Shown here: in pieces, positions 49,611-57,828 of the stretch
How the letters are laid out: each line of letters starts with the position of its first letter
Position numbering within the stretch: position 1 is the first letter of the stretch
Assembly (NCBI RefSeq): GCF_900102485.1
Contig: NZ_FNBX01000004.1
Span: 1-64,000 of the forward strand
Source: Desulfovibrio legallii
Lineage (GTDB): Bacteria > Desulfobacterota > Desulfovibrionia > Desulfovibrionales > Desulfovibrionaceae
Direction: 5' to 3'
DNA: 64,000 nt
The notes under the pieces: generated by a model
The model's database searches: none
What the model was told of the DNA's origin: nothing
What the model saw: only the letters and a program-made list of their open reading frames with translations
Position numbers and translations under genes: made by a program

Positions 49611-49887
49611 GAAACACCTGCTCTTGGGGGCGGCCTTCACCGGCTGGATGCTCCTGCCGCTGCCCGCCCTGGCCTGGGATGGCTTTGACGCCGATTCCGC
49701 CGACCTGGTGGAAGTTACCCCTGACCGCATCCCCTCCCGGGGGGAAACGGTGGACGTGCGTTCTTACGATGCCGATACGACTGAAACCTGTCTGGTGGAG
49801 GCGGTCAGCCGCAATCCGCGCACCGTGGAGCTGGTGGTGCGCAATCCCCAGGGCAAAACGCGGACCCTGGTCATGGAAGGCCGCTGA
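49609..49887 (+). CDS. small exported DUF5334-type protein
   Basis: A 92-residue protein with a signal peptide (KHLLLGAAFTGWMLLPLPALA, cut near residue 22) and a compact mature domain beginning WDGFDADSADLVEV, with VDVRSYD and CLVEAVSRN, consistent with the DUF5334 family of unknown function. Its ATG (49609-49611) overlaps the moaA start on the other strand. The ribosome site is weak. Signal peptide and domain pattern support it as real. Confidence 0.75.
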   Translation: MKHLLLGAAFTGWMLLPLPALAWDGFDADSADLVEVTPDRIPSRGETVDVRSYDADTTETCLVEAVSRNPRTVELVVRNPQGKTRTLVMEGR

Positions 49888-49902
49888 CGGCCTCCCCTGC
49901 TT

Positions 49903-50466
49903 TTATTGATCCGCCTTCGGCTCGTAGCCCGGCAGCAGAACGCTGGCGCTCTCCGCCTGGCCCTGTCCTTTGGGGCACTGGTCCTGCAGATGGCAGATTT
50001 CGCAGCCGCCCCGGAAGGGGTAGTGGGTCACTACGGCGTAGCGTCGGCTGAGGGTCGCTGCGCCTTCCCGGTATTCCAGCCCCAGGCCGGCCAGAGCCGC
50101 GCGCAGGGCCGCTGTGGGCCGGGGCGAGGGCGCACAGCCCGCGCTTTCCACTTCCGGCAGCAGCTCCTGCACGGCCGCCATGCACATGAACTGGGCAAGG
50201 TTGTTGACCATAAACCCGTCCGAGGCGGATTTCTCCCACGCGGCATCCACAAAGCCTTCCACGTCTTCGGGCAGCCACACAGCCAGGTAGGCTATCTTGC
50301 CCGTGCTGATCTCACAGACTTTAAGTTTGGGCAGCCATTGGCCCCACAAATCCACCAGGCGCTGCAGCACCGCACCGCCCAAGCGGGTTTCATGGCTCAT
50401 GGTCATGAAGCCTTCCATATCAAAATAGGGCCGCAGGGGGTGTTCCTTGATTATTGCCTCGCTCAA
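49903..50466 (-). CDS. hypothetical protein with C-terminal cysteine motif
   Basis: A 187-residue protein starting at TTG 50466, chosen because AAGGAG lies 7 bp upstream. FDMEGFMTMSHETRLGG and LPEDVEGFVDAAWEK are recognisable features but not a known family to me. The C-terminus carries CEICHLQDQC, a CxxC plus Cys that could bind metal or an iron-sulfur cluster. It ends 15 bp from the DUF5334-type gene, convergent with it. Confidence 0.65.
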   Translation of the reverse strand: MSEAIIKEHPLRPYFDMEGFMTMSHETRLGGAVLQRLVDLWGQWLPKLKVCEISTGKIAYLAVWLPEDVEGFVDAAWEKSASDGFMVNNLAQFMCMAAVQELLPEVESAGCAPSPRPTAALRAALAGLGLEYREGAATLSRRYAVVTHYPFRGGCEICHLQDQCPKGQGQAESASVLLPGYEPKADQ

Positions 50467-50642
50467 CGCGCGCTCCTTGTGGTAAGGCGGTGACGCCCCC
50501 GCCGGGGGGCACGTCCTACATTGTAACCAGGGATACGGCCCCGTCAAGGCCGCGGGGCCTCGCGCCTTTACTTGGCAGGGACGCTCTTTTATCATATGCC
50601 TTCGCAGGCGGCATCGCCAAGACCCTACCAGAAGGAGCGCCC

Positions 50643-51017
50643 ATGAACAATGCCAACGGCCACCCTGCCAAAATCCGTTACACCTACACGGTGGACGCTG
50701 CAGCCCGGCTCCAAACCGCCCACGGCGTCTGGGGAGGCGTTAACCCCCAGGGCGAAATCGAAATGAATTTTTATAATGAAAGCGATACCCTGCCCCCCTA
50801 CTCTGAGCAACTCGTGGCGCCGGACGGTTCCATAGGGCACGAGATCATCCCCGGTGAAGAAGAGGCCCGCGAAGTGACGCGCTTTGTGCACAGCCGCGTG
50901 CTGCTCAACTACCACACGGCCCGCGCCGTGCTGGAGTGGCTGGAAGACCGCGTGGCTGCCCTGGAAGAGGAAGGCGCGCCCGGCATGTACGACGCCGATC
51001 TGGATATTGAGCAGTAA
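50643..51017 (+). CDS. hypothetical protein
   Basis: A 124-residue protein (MNNANGHPAKIRYTYTVDAA) with a beta-rich core (GEIEMNFYNESDTLPPYSEQL) and a helical end (LLNYHTARAVLEWLEDRVAALEEE). The first part vaguely resembles DUF3467-type proteins; this is uncertain. AAGGAG precedes the ATG. It is followed 14 bp later by miaB and probably shares its transcript. Confidence 0.65.
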   Translation: MNNANGHPAKIRYTYTVDAAARLQTAHGVWGGVNPQGEIEMNFYNESDTLPPYSEQLVAPDGSIGHEIIPGEEEAREVTRFVHSRVLLNYHTARAVLEWLEDRVAALEEEGAPGMYDADLDIEQ

Positions 51018-51031
51018 GCCGCGCCGCTGCC

Positions 51032-52381
51032 ATGCTGCAAAAAACCTTTCATATCATCACCTTCGGCTGTCAGATGAACGTGCACGACTCCCAGTGGCTG
51101 GGAGGCGCGCTGCGCGCGCGCGGCTTTGCCGAAGCGCCCCTGGAGGACGCCCAGGTGGTGGTGGTCAATACCTGCTCAGTGCGCGAAAAGCCGGAACAAA
51201 AAGTCATGAGCGCTCTGGGCCGCATCCGCCAGGTCACGGGGGGCGACCCGCGCGTGCTGGTGGGCGTGGCCGGCTGTGTGGCCCAGCAATTGGGCACGAC
51301 TTTTTTTGAAAAGGAGCCGCAGGTGCGCCTGGTGGCGGGCAGCGACGGTATCGGCGCGGCCCCTGCCGCCATTGAACGCCTGCTGGACGCGCCGGCGCTG
51401 CGGCTCTCGCTCCTGGACTTTACGGAAAGCTATGTGGAGCGGGAGCCGGGCGCGCCCGGCCCGACCCAGCCTGTGGCGTATGTGAACATCATGCAGGGCT
51501 GCGATAATTTCTGCACGTACTGCATTGTGCCCTACACCCGCGGGCGGCAGAAATCCCGCTCCAGCGCGGCCATCCTGGACGAATGCCGCGCCGCCCTTGA
51601 AAACGGCGCACGCGAGATCACCCTGCTGGGGCAGAACGTCAACGCCTTCGGACGGGACAGCCGCGGCGACGGCGTGAGCTTTGCCCGCCTGCTGGCCCTG
51701 GTGGCGGCGCTGCCCGGCCTGGAGCGCCTGCGCTATGTTACGCCCCACCCCAAGGACATGGGGCCTGAGGACGTGGAGGCCTTTGCCGCCCTGCCCCAGC
51801 TCTGCCCGCGCCTGCACCTGCCCCTGCAGGCCGGTTCCGACGTGGTGCTCAAGCGCATGCACCGGCGCTACGACCGCGCGGCCTACCTGGATCTGGCGGC
51901 CCGCCTGCGCGCGGCCCGGCCGGATCTGGCCCTTTCCACGGATCTTATTGTGGGCTTTCCCGGCGAAACGGAAGCGGACTTTGCCGCCACCCTGGAAATG
52001 GTGCGGGCCTGCGGCTTTATGTCCAGCTTTTCCTTCTGCTATTCGGACCGCCCCGGCGCGCGGGCCGCGCTGCTGCCGGACAAAATTCCCGTTGCCGTGG
52101 CCCGGGATCGCCTTCTGCGGCTCCAGGCCCTGCAGGACGAGCTGGGCGCGCGCTGGCTGCAATCCCGCGTGGGCGCGACCACAACGCTGCTGCTGGAAGG
52201 GCCAAGCCCCCGCGAAGGCGATGCCGCGGCCCCCAGCTGGCAGGGCCGCGACCCTTACGGCGCGCCCGTGCATGTGCCCTTGCCCGTCGGGGCGGACTAC
52301 TGCGGCAAAATGGCGCGCGTTGTCATTGTTGCGGCCAAAAAGCACAGCCTGGTGGCCCGGCTGCAGGGGGACGTATGGTAG
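51032..52381 (+). CDS. miaB: tRNA methylthiotransferase MiaB
   Basis: A 449-residue methylthiotransferase that adds the 2-methylthio group to N6-isopentenyladenosine-37 of tRNA. The N-terminal UPF0004 cysteines are Cys13 (FGCQMN), Cys48 and Cys82; the radical-SAM cluster is CDNFCTYC (157-164); PYTRGRQKSR and a C-terminal TRAM domain follow. It overlaps the next gene by 7 bp. Confidence 0.95.
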   Translation: MLQKTFHIITFGCQMNVHDSQWLGGALRARGFAEAPLEDAQVVVVNTCSVREKPEQKVMSALGRIRQVTGGDPRVLVGVAGCVAQQLGTTFFEKEPQVRLVAGSDGIGAAPAAIERLLDAPALRLSLLDFTESYVEREPGAPGPTQPVAYVNIMQGCDNFCTYCIVPYTRGRQKSRSSAAILDECRAALENGAREITLLGQNVNAFGRDSRGDGVSFARLLALVAALPGLERLRYVTPHPKDMGPEDVEAFAALPQLCPRLHLPLQAGSDVVLKRMHRRYDRAAYLDLAARLRAARPDLALSTDLIVGFPGETEADFAATLEMVRACGFMSSFSFCYSDRPGARAALLPDKIPVAVARDRLLRLQALQDELGARWLQSRVGATTTLLLEGPSPREGDAAAPSWQGRDPYGAPVHVPLPVGADYCGKMARVVIVAAKKHSLVARLQGDVW

Positions 52382-52977
52382 AAATGCGCGTCTTCGGCCT
52401 GACCATTGATCAGGAAAGCAAATCCCCCATTGTTGTCCTGCGCGAACGGGACGGGGAAACCCTTCTGCCGGTCTGGGTAGGCGCGGTGGAAGCCATGGCC
52501 GTTTCTCTGGCGCTCAATAATGAGGCCCTGCCCCGCCCCTTGACCCACGACCTCATGCTGCTGAGCTTTCGCGCGCTCAAGGCCAAGCTCCTGCGGGTGG
52601 AAATCAGCGATCTGCGCGAAGGCGTGTTCTATGCCATGCTGCTGCTGGAAGGCCGGGAAGGCCGCGTGCGCGTGGATTGTCGCCCTTCGGACGCCATTGC
52701 CCTGGCTGTGCGGGCCCAGGCCCCCATCATGGTGGCGGAGGAGGTGCTGCGCCGCGCCGCCGCCTGGGAAGAGCATAAGAAAAGCCCGCGCGCCGAAATG
52801 CCCGTGCCCGACGCCGCTACGGACATGCTGCGCCAGGCCGGGGCACAGAAAGAAGCCGACCTGCTAGGCGGGCGTTTGCTGCGGGAAGGCAGCCTGCCGC
52901 CTGAGGAAGAGGCGGACGAGGAACGCTTCCGCGAGCTTTTGCGGTCCTTGGAGCCCACATCCCGCCGCAAAATGTGA
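52375..52977 (+). CDS. bifunctional nuclease family (DUF151) protein
   Basis: A 200-residue DUF151/BFN protein. MRVFGLTIDQESKSPIVVLRE, LPVWVGAVEAMAVSLALN, and the motif VDCRPSDAIALAVRAQAPI are diagnostic. Members are reported as nucleases in plants and Mycobacterium; the bacterial role is mostly unknown. A helical acidic C-terminal extension (about 130-200) is added. GGGGG precedes the ATG. The miaB-BFN order suggests one operon. Confidence 0.88.
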   Translation: MVEMRVFGLTIDQESKSPIVVLRERDGETLLPVWVGAVEAMAVSLALNNEALPRPLTHDLMLLSFRALKAKLLRVEISDLREGVFYAMLLLEGREGRVRVDCRPSDAIALAVRAQAPIMVAEEVLRRAAAWEEHKKSPRAEMPVPDAATDMLRQAGAQKEADLLGGRLLREGSLPPEEEADEERFRELLRSLEPTSRRKM

Positions 52978-53021
52978 CGCGACGCGGCCAGTTTTTTCAG
53001 TGCCTTCCCGCCCCTCTCACA

Positions 53022-53057
53022 CAGGGCTTTTGCGCTTTTTCCGGGGAAAAAGCCCTG
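53022..53057 (+). terminator. possible terminator after the BFN gene
   Basis: CAGGGCTTTT (53022-53031) and AAAAGCCCTG (53048-53057) form a perfect 10-bp stem around a 16-bp loop, 45 bp past the stop. No T run follows, so strength is doubtful. Confidence 0.45.
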
Positions 53058-53113
53058 ATCTCGTCGGATTCCTCTTAAAAAATATTTTTATATTCAAATA
53101 GTTATTGTTTTTG

Positions 53114-53142
53114 TTTACTCTTGAAAAAAAGTTGCGTATTTT
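53114..53142 (+). promoter_or_regulatory. candidate promoter of the fumarate reductase operon
   Basis: TTTACT (53114-53119) and TATTTT (53137-53142) are 17 bp apart in a locally AT-rich region, about 130 bp before the mfrA start. Weak -35 match; no regulator box is convincing. Confidence 0.35.
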
Positions 53143-53274
53143 TTCACTTGATCTGCGTCCAATACGGGTTGATTATCCAACCAAGCAACGGCGCACGACA
53201 TTTCTTCCGCGCCGGTCCCGGCGTTCCGCACCCAACTCCCCGGCGCGACTTCTACCCACATTGAGGATTTTTTT

Positions 53275-55107
53275 ATGACACCACAGATTACCCGCAGAAA
53301 ATTTCTGCAATCGGCCTGCATCACCATCAGCGCGCTGACGGTGAACATGACCGGCCTGGAAAAAGCCCTGGCGGCGGCCTCAGGATCGGGCCCCATGGCC
53401 GCCTGCGACGTCCTGATCATCGGGTCGGGCGGCGCAGGGCTGCGCGCGGCCGTCACCGCCATGAAGCGAAACCCCAAGCTCAGAGTGGTGGTGGTCACCA
53501 AGTGCATGCCCTCCCGCAACGCCACCTGTATGGCCGAAGGCGGCATCAACGGCGTCACGGATTTCAGCAAGGGCGATTCCTACGAGCTGCACTGCTTCGA
53601 TACGGTCAAGGGCGGCGACTACCTGGTGGATCAGACCTCTACGCTCAAGTTCTGCCAGCAGGCCGGGCCCGCCATTCTGGAGCTGGACTACCTGGGCATG
53701 CCCTTCTCGCGCACTGAAGACGGGCGCGTTAAAGCGCGGCCCTTCGGCGGCGCTTCCAAGGTGCGCTGCAACTACTCCGCCGACAAAACCGGGCATATTG
53801 TGGCCCACGTCTGTCTGGACGAGGCCCTGACCCACGGCGTCAAGTTCCTCATGGATCACGAGCTGCTGGATATCGCCGCGGCCGACGGCCACTGCGAAGG
53901 GGCCGTGCTGCGCAACATCCGCACGGGCGAGATCTCACCCGTGCGCGCCAAGGCCGTGGTGCTGGCCACGGGCGGCTACACCCGCATTTTCTGGAACCGC
54001 ACCTCTACCCCCTATATCTCCACCGGCGACGGCGTGGCCGCGGCCCTGCGCGCGGGCGTGCCCTTTAAAGATGCGGAGATGATCCAGTTTCACCCCACGG
54101 GTGTGGTGCACGGCGGCGTGCTTATTACCGAGGCGGCGCGCGGCGAGGGCGGCTACCTGCTCAACAACAAGGGCGAGCGCTTCATGAAGAACTACGCGCC
54201 CGCAAAAATGGAGCTGGGCCCGCGCGATATCGTGGCCCGCGCCATTGAAACTGAAATCCGCGAAGGCCGGGGCTTCGGCCACGGGCTGGAAGCCTATGTG
54301 CTGCTCGATCTTGTCCACCTGGGCAAGAAAAAAATCGTCAACGACCTGCCGCAGATCCGCCATGTGGGCAAGCTGTTTGAAAATATAGATCTGGTGGAAA
54401 AGCCCATGATCATCCGCCCCACGGCCCACTACTCCATGGGCGGCATTGATGTGGACAAATTCGACGACATGTCCACCGTCCTGCCCGGCCTGTTCACGGC
54501 GGGCGAAGCCTCCTGCGTGTCCATCCACGGGGCCAACCGTCTGGGCGGCAATTCGCTGGCCGACGCCGTGGTTACCGGCAAGATCGCCGGCGACGGCGCG
54601 GCGGCCTACGCCGGGACGGCGGAATTCGGCGCGGGCAAGCGCCTGGCGGATCTGGCCGGGCAATGGAAAAGCCGCTTTGTGGGCGTGACCAACGGCGGCG
54701 ACGCCAGGCAGATGTACGCCATCAGGGAGGAAATGGGCGCGCAGCTCTGGGATAATCTGGGCATCTTCCGTACCCAGGCCAAGCTCGCCGCCCTGGCCGA
54801 CACCCTGGACGACCTGCAATCCCGTTACGACGCCCTGCGCATTCCCAACGCCAACCCCGTGTACAACTCCGTATTCACGGAATATGTGGAGCTGGGCAAT
54901 ATGCTGCAACTGGCCCGGGCCGCCTGCCTGGCCGCCACGGAACGCAAAGAATCCCGCGGGGCCCACACCCGCGAAGACTTCCCCAAGCGCGACGACGCCA
55001 ACTTCCTCAAACACAGCATGGTCACCATGGACGAAGGCGGCAGGCTGCGCATGGGCTGGAAAGCTGTGGAGATCGCCAACTTCAAGCCTGAGGAGCGGAA
55101 ATACTGA
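53275..55107 (+). CDS. mfrA: Tat-exported fumarate reductase flavoprotein subunit
   Basis: A 610-residue flavoprotein of the SdhA/FrdA family. It begins with a twin-arginine signal (TRRKFLQSA, hydrophobic to about residue 34), so the enzyme should be periplasmic. FAD motif IIGSGGAGLRAA, active-site regions FHPTGVVHGG, RPTAHYSMGGID and HGANRLGGNS are intact. This matches MfrA of Wolinella succinogenes, a periplasmic methylmenaquinol:fumarate reductase, better than cytoplasmic FrdA. GAGGA precedes the ATG; the stop overlaps the mfrB start (TGATG). Confidence 0.87.
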   Translation: MTPQITRRKFLQSACITISALTVNMTGLEKALAAASGSGPMAACDVLIIGSGGAGLRAAVTAMKRNPKLRVVVVTKCMPSRNATCMAEGGINGVTDFSKGDSYELHCFDTVKGGDYLVDQTSTLKFCQQAGPAILELDYLGMPFSRTEDGRVKARPFGGASKVRCNYSADKTGHIVAHVCLDEALTHGVKFLMDHELLDIAAADGHCEGAVLRNIRTGEISPVRAKAVVLATGGYTRIFWNRTSTPYISTGDGVAAALRAGVPFKDAEMIQFHPTGVVHGGVLITEAARGEGGYLLNNKGERFMKNYAPAKMELGPRDIVARAIETEIREGRGFGHGLEAYVLLDLVHLGKKKIVNDLPQIRHVGKLFENIDLVEKPMIIRPTAHYSMGGIDVDKFDDMSTVLPGLFTAGEASCVSIHGANRLGGNSLADAVVTGKIAGDGAAAYAGTAEFGAGKRLADLAGQWKSRFVGVTNGGDARQMYAIREEMGAQLWDNLGIFRTQAKLAALADTLDDLQSRYDALRIPNANPVYNSVFTEYVELGNMLQLARAACLAATERKESRGAHTREDFPKRDDANFLKHSMVTMDEGGRLRMGWKAVEIANFKPEERKY

Positions 55108-56066
55108 TGGCTACGCTTATTATCGACCGCTTTGACGGCAAAAAAAGCTACGAGCAGACCTACACCCTGCAAGCCGCCGACGCGGCGGGCAAAACGCTGC
55201 TCAATACCCTGTTGTTTATCAAACAGACCCAGGATCCCACGCTGAACTTCACGGCCTCCTGTCGCTGCGCCATCTGCGGCGCTTGCGGCGTGCGGGTCAA
55301 CGGCCACGCCGTGCTGGCCTGCGACACCAAAATGGACGACCTCTTCAGAACCTATGGCGCGGACACGCTGCACATTGCGCCCCTGGCCAACTTCCGGGTG
55401 ATTTCCGACCTGGTGGTGGATTGGGAGCCCGCTGTGGACAATCTGCGCAAAATCCACCCCGGCATGGTAGCCAAGGCCCAGTTCTCCGCAAAGGAGGGCT
55501 GCCGTCAGACCCAGGCTGAATGCGACCGCGTCAAAAAGCAGTGGGACTGCATCATCTGCGGCTGCTGCGCTTCGGAGTGCAACAAGCTCACCGCCGACCG
55601 CAGCGATTACATGGAGCCCTTTGTCTTCACCCACGCCTGGCGCGTGGCCAATGATTCGCGCAGCAAAGATCCGCTGCTGCACGGCAAGCCCGCCGTGGCG
55701 GGCGGCCTGTGGAACTGCGTGCACTGCCAGGAGTGCGCCAACCGCTGCCCCAAAAGCATCAGCTCCGCCGACGATATTGCCGGTCTGCGGGCCATGGTCA
55801 TGGCCAAAGGCATGACCGACGGCGTAGGTCCGGCCCACGCCAAATCCTTCTACACCGACCTGGTGGAGGATTCCGGCCGGTTAAATGAAGTGCGCCTGGC
55901 CCTGCGCACCGAGGGCGTCGGCACCATTGCCCGCGCCGGCATGGCCGTCACCTTGCTGCGGCAGGGCAAGATGAACCCGCTGGAGGCTTTCGGCGGCGAA
56001 ACCATCGAAGGGCATGACGCCCTGGTGAAGATGATTGCAGCGGCCCACGCCGCTGCAAAGGAGTAG
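55107..56066 (+). CDS. mfrB: fumarate reductase iron-sulfur subunit
   Basis: A 319-residue three-cluster subunit. CRCAICGACG with a later C (in VLACDTKM) binds [2Fe-2S]; CIICGCCASECNK and CVHCQECANRCPKS bind the other two clusters. It is longer than usual FrdB by a C-terminal helical extension (about 235-319). It lacks its own export signal and would travel with the Tat-targeted flavoprotein. The gene lies between mfrA and mfrE with 1-bp overlap and 4-bp gap. Confidence 0.9.
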   Translation: MATLIIDRFDGKKSYEQTYTLQAADAAGKTLLNTLLFIKQTQDPTLNFTASCRCAICGACGVRVNGHAVLACDTKMDDLFRTYGADTLHIAPLANFRVISDLVVDWEPAVDNLRKIHPGMVAKAQFSAKEGCRQTQAECDRVKKQWDCIICGCCASECNKLTADRSDYMEPFVFTHAWRVANDSRSKDPLLHGKPAVAGGLWNCVHCQECANRCPKSISSADDIAGLRAMVMAKGMTDGVGPAHAKSFYTDLVEDSGRLNEVRLALRTEGVGTIARAGMAVTLLRQGKMNPLEAFGGETIEGHDALVKMIAAAHAAAKE

Positions 56067-56070
56067 TCGT

Positions 56071-56925
56071 ATGCAGACCGAATTCGCCTTTTTCCCCGGC
56101 TGCGTGCTGACTCAGGCCGCCAAGGAATCCCGGATGGCTCTTGAAGCCGTGGCCCCGGCGCTGGGTCTGACGCTCAAGGAAATCCCCGGCTGGAGCTGCT
56201 GCGGCGCTTCCCAGGCGCAGGACGTGGACCACTTGGCCACCTTGGTGGCCAATGCCCGTAATCTGGCTCTGGCCGAACAGATAGGCCTGCCCGTGCTGAC
56301 TTCATGCAGCACCTGTCTGCTCATGCTGCGCCGCGCCAAGCAAGAGCTGGACGGCGGACAAAAAGACCGCATCAATACCTTCCTGGCCAAGGGCGGCATG
56401 ACTTATAAAGGCACCAGCGAGGTGACCAGTCTGCTCTGGGAGCTGGCGCGCGACGCCGAAGCCCTGAAAGCCAAAGTGACCAAACCCCTCAGCGGGCTCA
56501 AGGTGGCAGCCTTCTACGGCTGCCACAGCCTGCGGCCCGAATCCGCCCTGGGGTTTGAAAGCTCCGTGAACCCCAAGAGCTTTGAAACGATTGTCGCGGC
56601 CTTGGGCGCACACACCGTGCCCTTTGCCAAAAGGCTGGATTGCTGCGGCTTCCACGCCGTATACCCGGCGGAAAAATCCGTCATGCTCATGACCAGCGAA
56701 ATCGTCAACAGCGCCGCCGCCGGCGGGGCCTCCTGCATCGTGACCCCGTGCCCTCTCTGCCAGATGCAGCTGGACATCTACCAGGACAACGCACAGGAAC
56801 TGCACAACGCCAAGGCCCGCCTCCCCGTGCTGCACCTCTCGCAGCTGGTGGGGCTGGCCCTGGGCCTGCCCGCCAAACAACTGGGCCTCGACTATAACGT
56901 TATTGACGCCACCAGGCTCGGCTAA
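56071..56925 (+). CDS. mfrE: CCG-domain subunit (MfrE/SdhE-like)
   Basis: A 284-residue protein with two CCG domains: FFPGCVLT with GWSCCGAS in the first half, and FYGCHSL with LDCCGFHAV and CPLC in the second. Such subunits (heterodisulfide reductase B-like) carry non-cubane iron-sulfur clusters and replace cytochrome b as the quinone-reactive anchor. AAAGGAG precedes the ATG. No transmembrane helix is obvious, so membrane contact would be peripheral. Confidence 0.88.
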   Translation: MQTEFAFFPGCVLTQAAKESRMALEAVAPALGLTLKEIPGWSCCGASQAQDVDHLATLVANARNLALAEQIGLPVLTSCSTCLLMLRRAKQELDGGQKDRINTFLAKGGMTYKGTSEVTSLLWELARDAEALKAKVTKPLSGLKVAAFYGCHSLRPESALGFESSVNPKSFETIVAALGAHTVPFAKRLDCCGFHAVYPAEKSVMLMTSEIVNSAAAGGASCIVTPCPLCQMQLDIYQDNAQELHNAKARLPVLHLSQLVGLALGLPAKQLGLDYNVIDATRLG

Positions 56926-56938
56926 CCCTGTGCTGCAG

Positions 56939-56970
56939 CCCGGATCCGCCCCCCCCCAGGCGGCTCCGGG
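56939..56970 (+). terminator. hairpin after mfrE
   Basis: CCCGGATCCGCC (56939-56950) and GGCGGCTCCGGG (56959-56970) pair with one mismatch around an 8-bp loop, 14 bp past the stop. A T-run appears only about 35 bp later, so termination is plausible but weakly supported. Confidence 0.4.
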
Positions 56971-57205
56971 CCGCAGCCGCGCCGCACGCCCCCCTTCTCG
57001 CTCCTTTTTTCCGCCGCCGATCCTGCCGCAGGCTGGCGCGCTATCTTTCTATAATTATTCTAGATAATTACCTACCCCGCCCCTATCTTTCACAACCTGC
57101 ATAAATAACAGGCAATCACAACCCTAAAGGGTTTGCGCGGCCCGGCCGATAACACGGGCAGGCCGCGGCCGCAGGTGGCCGTATGCCCCGGCGTCATGCC
57201 GTCCC

Positions 57206-57336
57206 TAGAGCAGATTAACGTTGAGGATATGCATTCGCAACGTTTACGGCACGCTCGTTTCGGCGCTTAACAGCGCACCTCAACAGTGGGTGTCTGCTCT
57301 CGCAGCCGCCAGGGCATTTCAAAGTTGAAATGCCCT
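57206..57336 (+). repeat. dispersed hairpin repeat, copy C
   Basis: A 131-bp non-coding element from TAGAGCAGATTA to the terminal palindrome AGGGCATTTC/GAAATGCCCT (57311-57336). Copy B is its diverged reverse complement, and copy A is a 3' fragment. Confidence 0.75.
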
Positions 57337-57352
57337 ACCCTACAGGTGCCCC

Positions 57353-57757
57353 ATGTGTGACTATGGTCTGTTCCAGAAAATCGGCGAGCTTCTCGTTTCC
57401 GGGCAACCCGCCAAAGCGCGGCGGCTGCTGCTGGAGCTGCAGTCCCGCTGTCTTGCGCAGGACGATGAACTGGACCTGCTGCGCACCAGGCTGCAATCGT
57501 TGGAAGACACCCTGCGCCTGCAGCGCGATCTTTACCAGCGGCAGGGCCTTTACTGGCTGCGCAGCCAGGGGGTTTCTCTGGGGCCTTTTTGCCCCCAGTG
57601 CCAGGAAAACGGCGGCGGGCTCATCCGCTTGTACCCTGCGGGCGCGGCCCTGTGCTGCCCCTACTGCCACGGGCTGTATCCGCGTCCTGGCCAGGGGGAA
57701 GCGCCCGCCGCCGCGAGCCCCCGGCGGCACGCCCGCATCCTCCCTTTTGACCGCTGA
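57353..57757 (+). CDS. small protein with C-terminal zinc ribbon
   Basis: A 134-residue protein. The N-terminal 70 residues are helical (KARRLLLELQSRCLAQDDELDLLRT as a probable coiled coil), then a zinc ribbon CPQC (about 81-84) and CPYC (about 103-106). No family recognised. AGGTG lies upstream of the ATG. It precedes the pseudo-receiver gene by 71 bp; the two may work together, but this is only positional. Confidence 0.6.
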   Translation: MCDYGLFQKIGELLVSGQPAKARRLLLELQSRCLAQDDELDLLRTRLQSLEDTLRLQRDLYQRQGLYWLRSQGVSLGPFCPQCQENGGGLIRLYPAGAALCCPYCHGLYPRPGQGEAPAAASPRRHARILPFDR

Positions 57758-57828
57758 GGTCTGCCACCTGTTTCGCGCTTGCGCCCCGACCGGGGGACGG
57801 CTATGCTCCGTGCAGGAAACGTCACGGC

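Larger units (their letters stand above)
56926..57352. other. intergenic region, 427 bp
   Basis: Holds a GC-rich hairpin (56939-56970), an AT palindrome TAATTAT (57052-57058) / ATAATTA (57064-57070), and repeat copy C (57206-57336). No gene is supported. Confidence 0.6.

Noticed and set aside
49610..49900. Molybdenum-cofactor riboswitch upstream of moaA
   Set aside because: The upstream region is coding on the other strand, and I could not find the expected conserved fold by eye.
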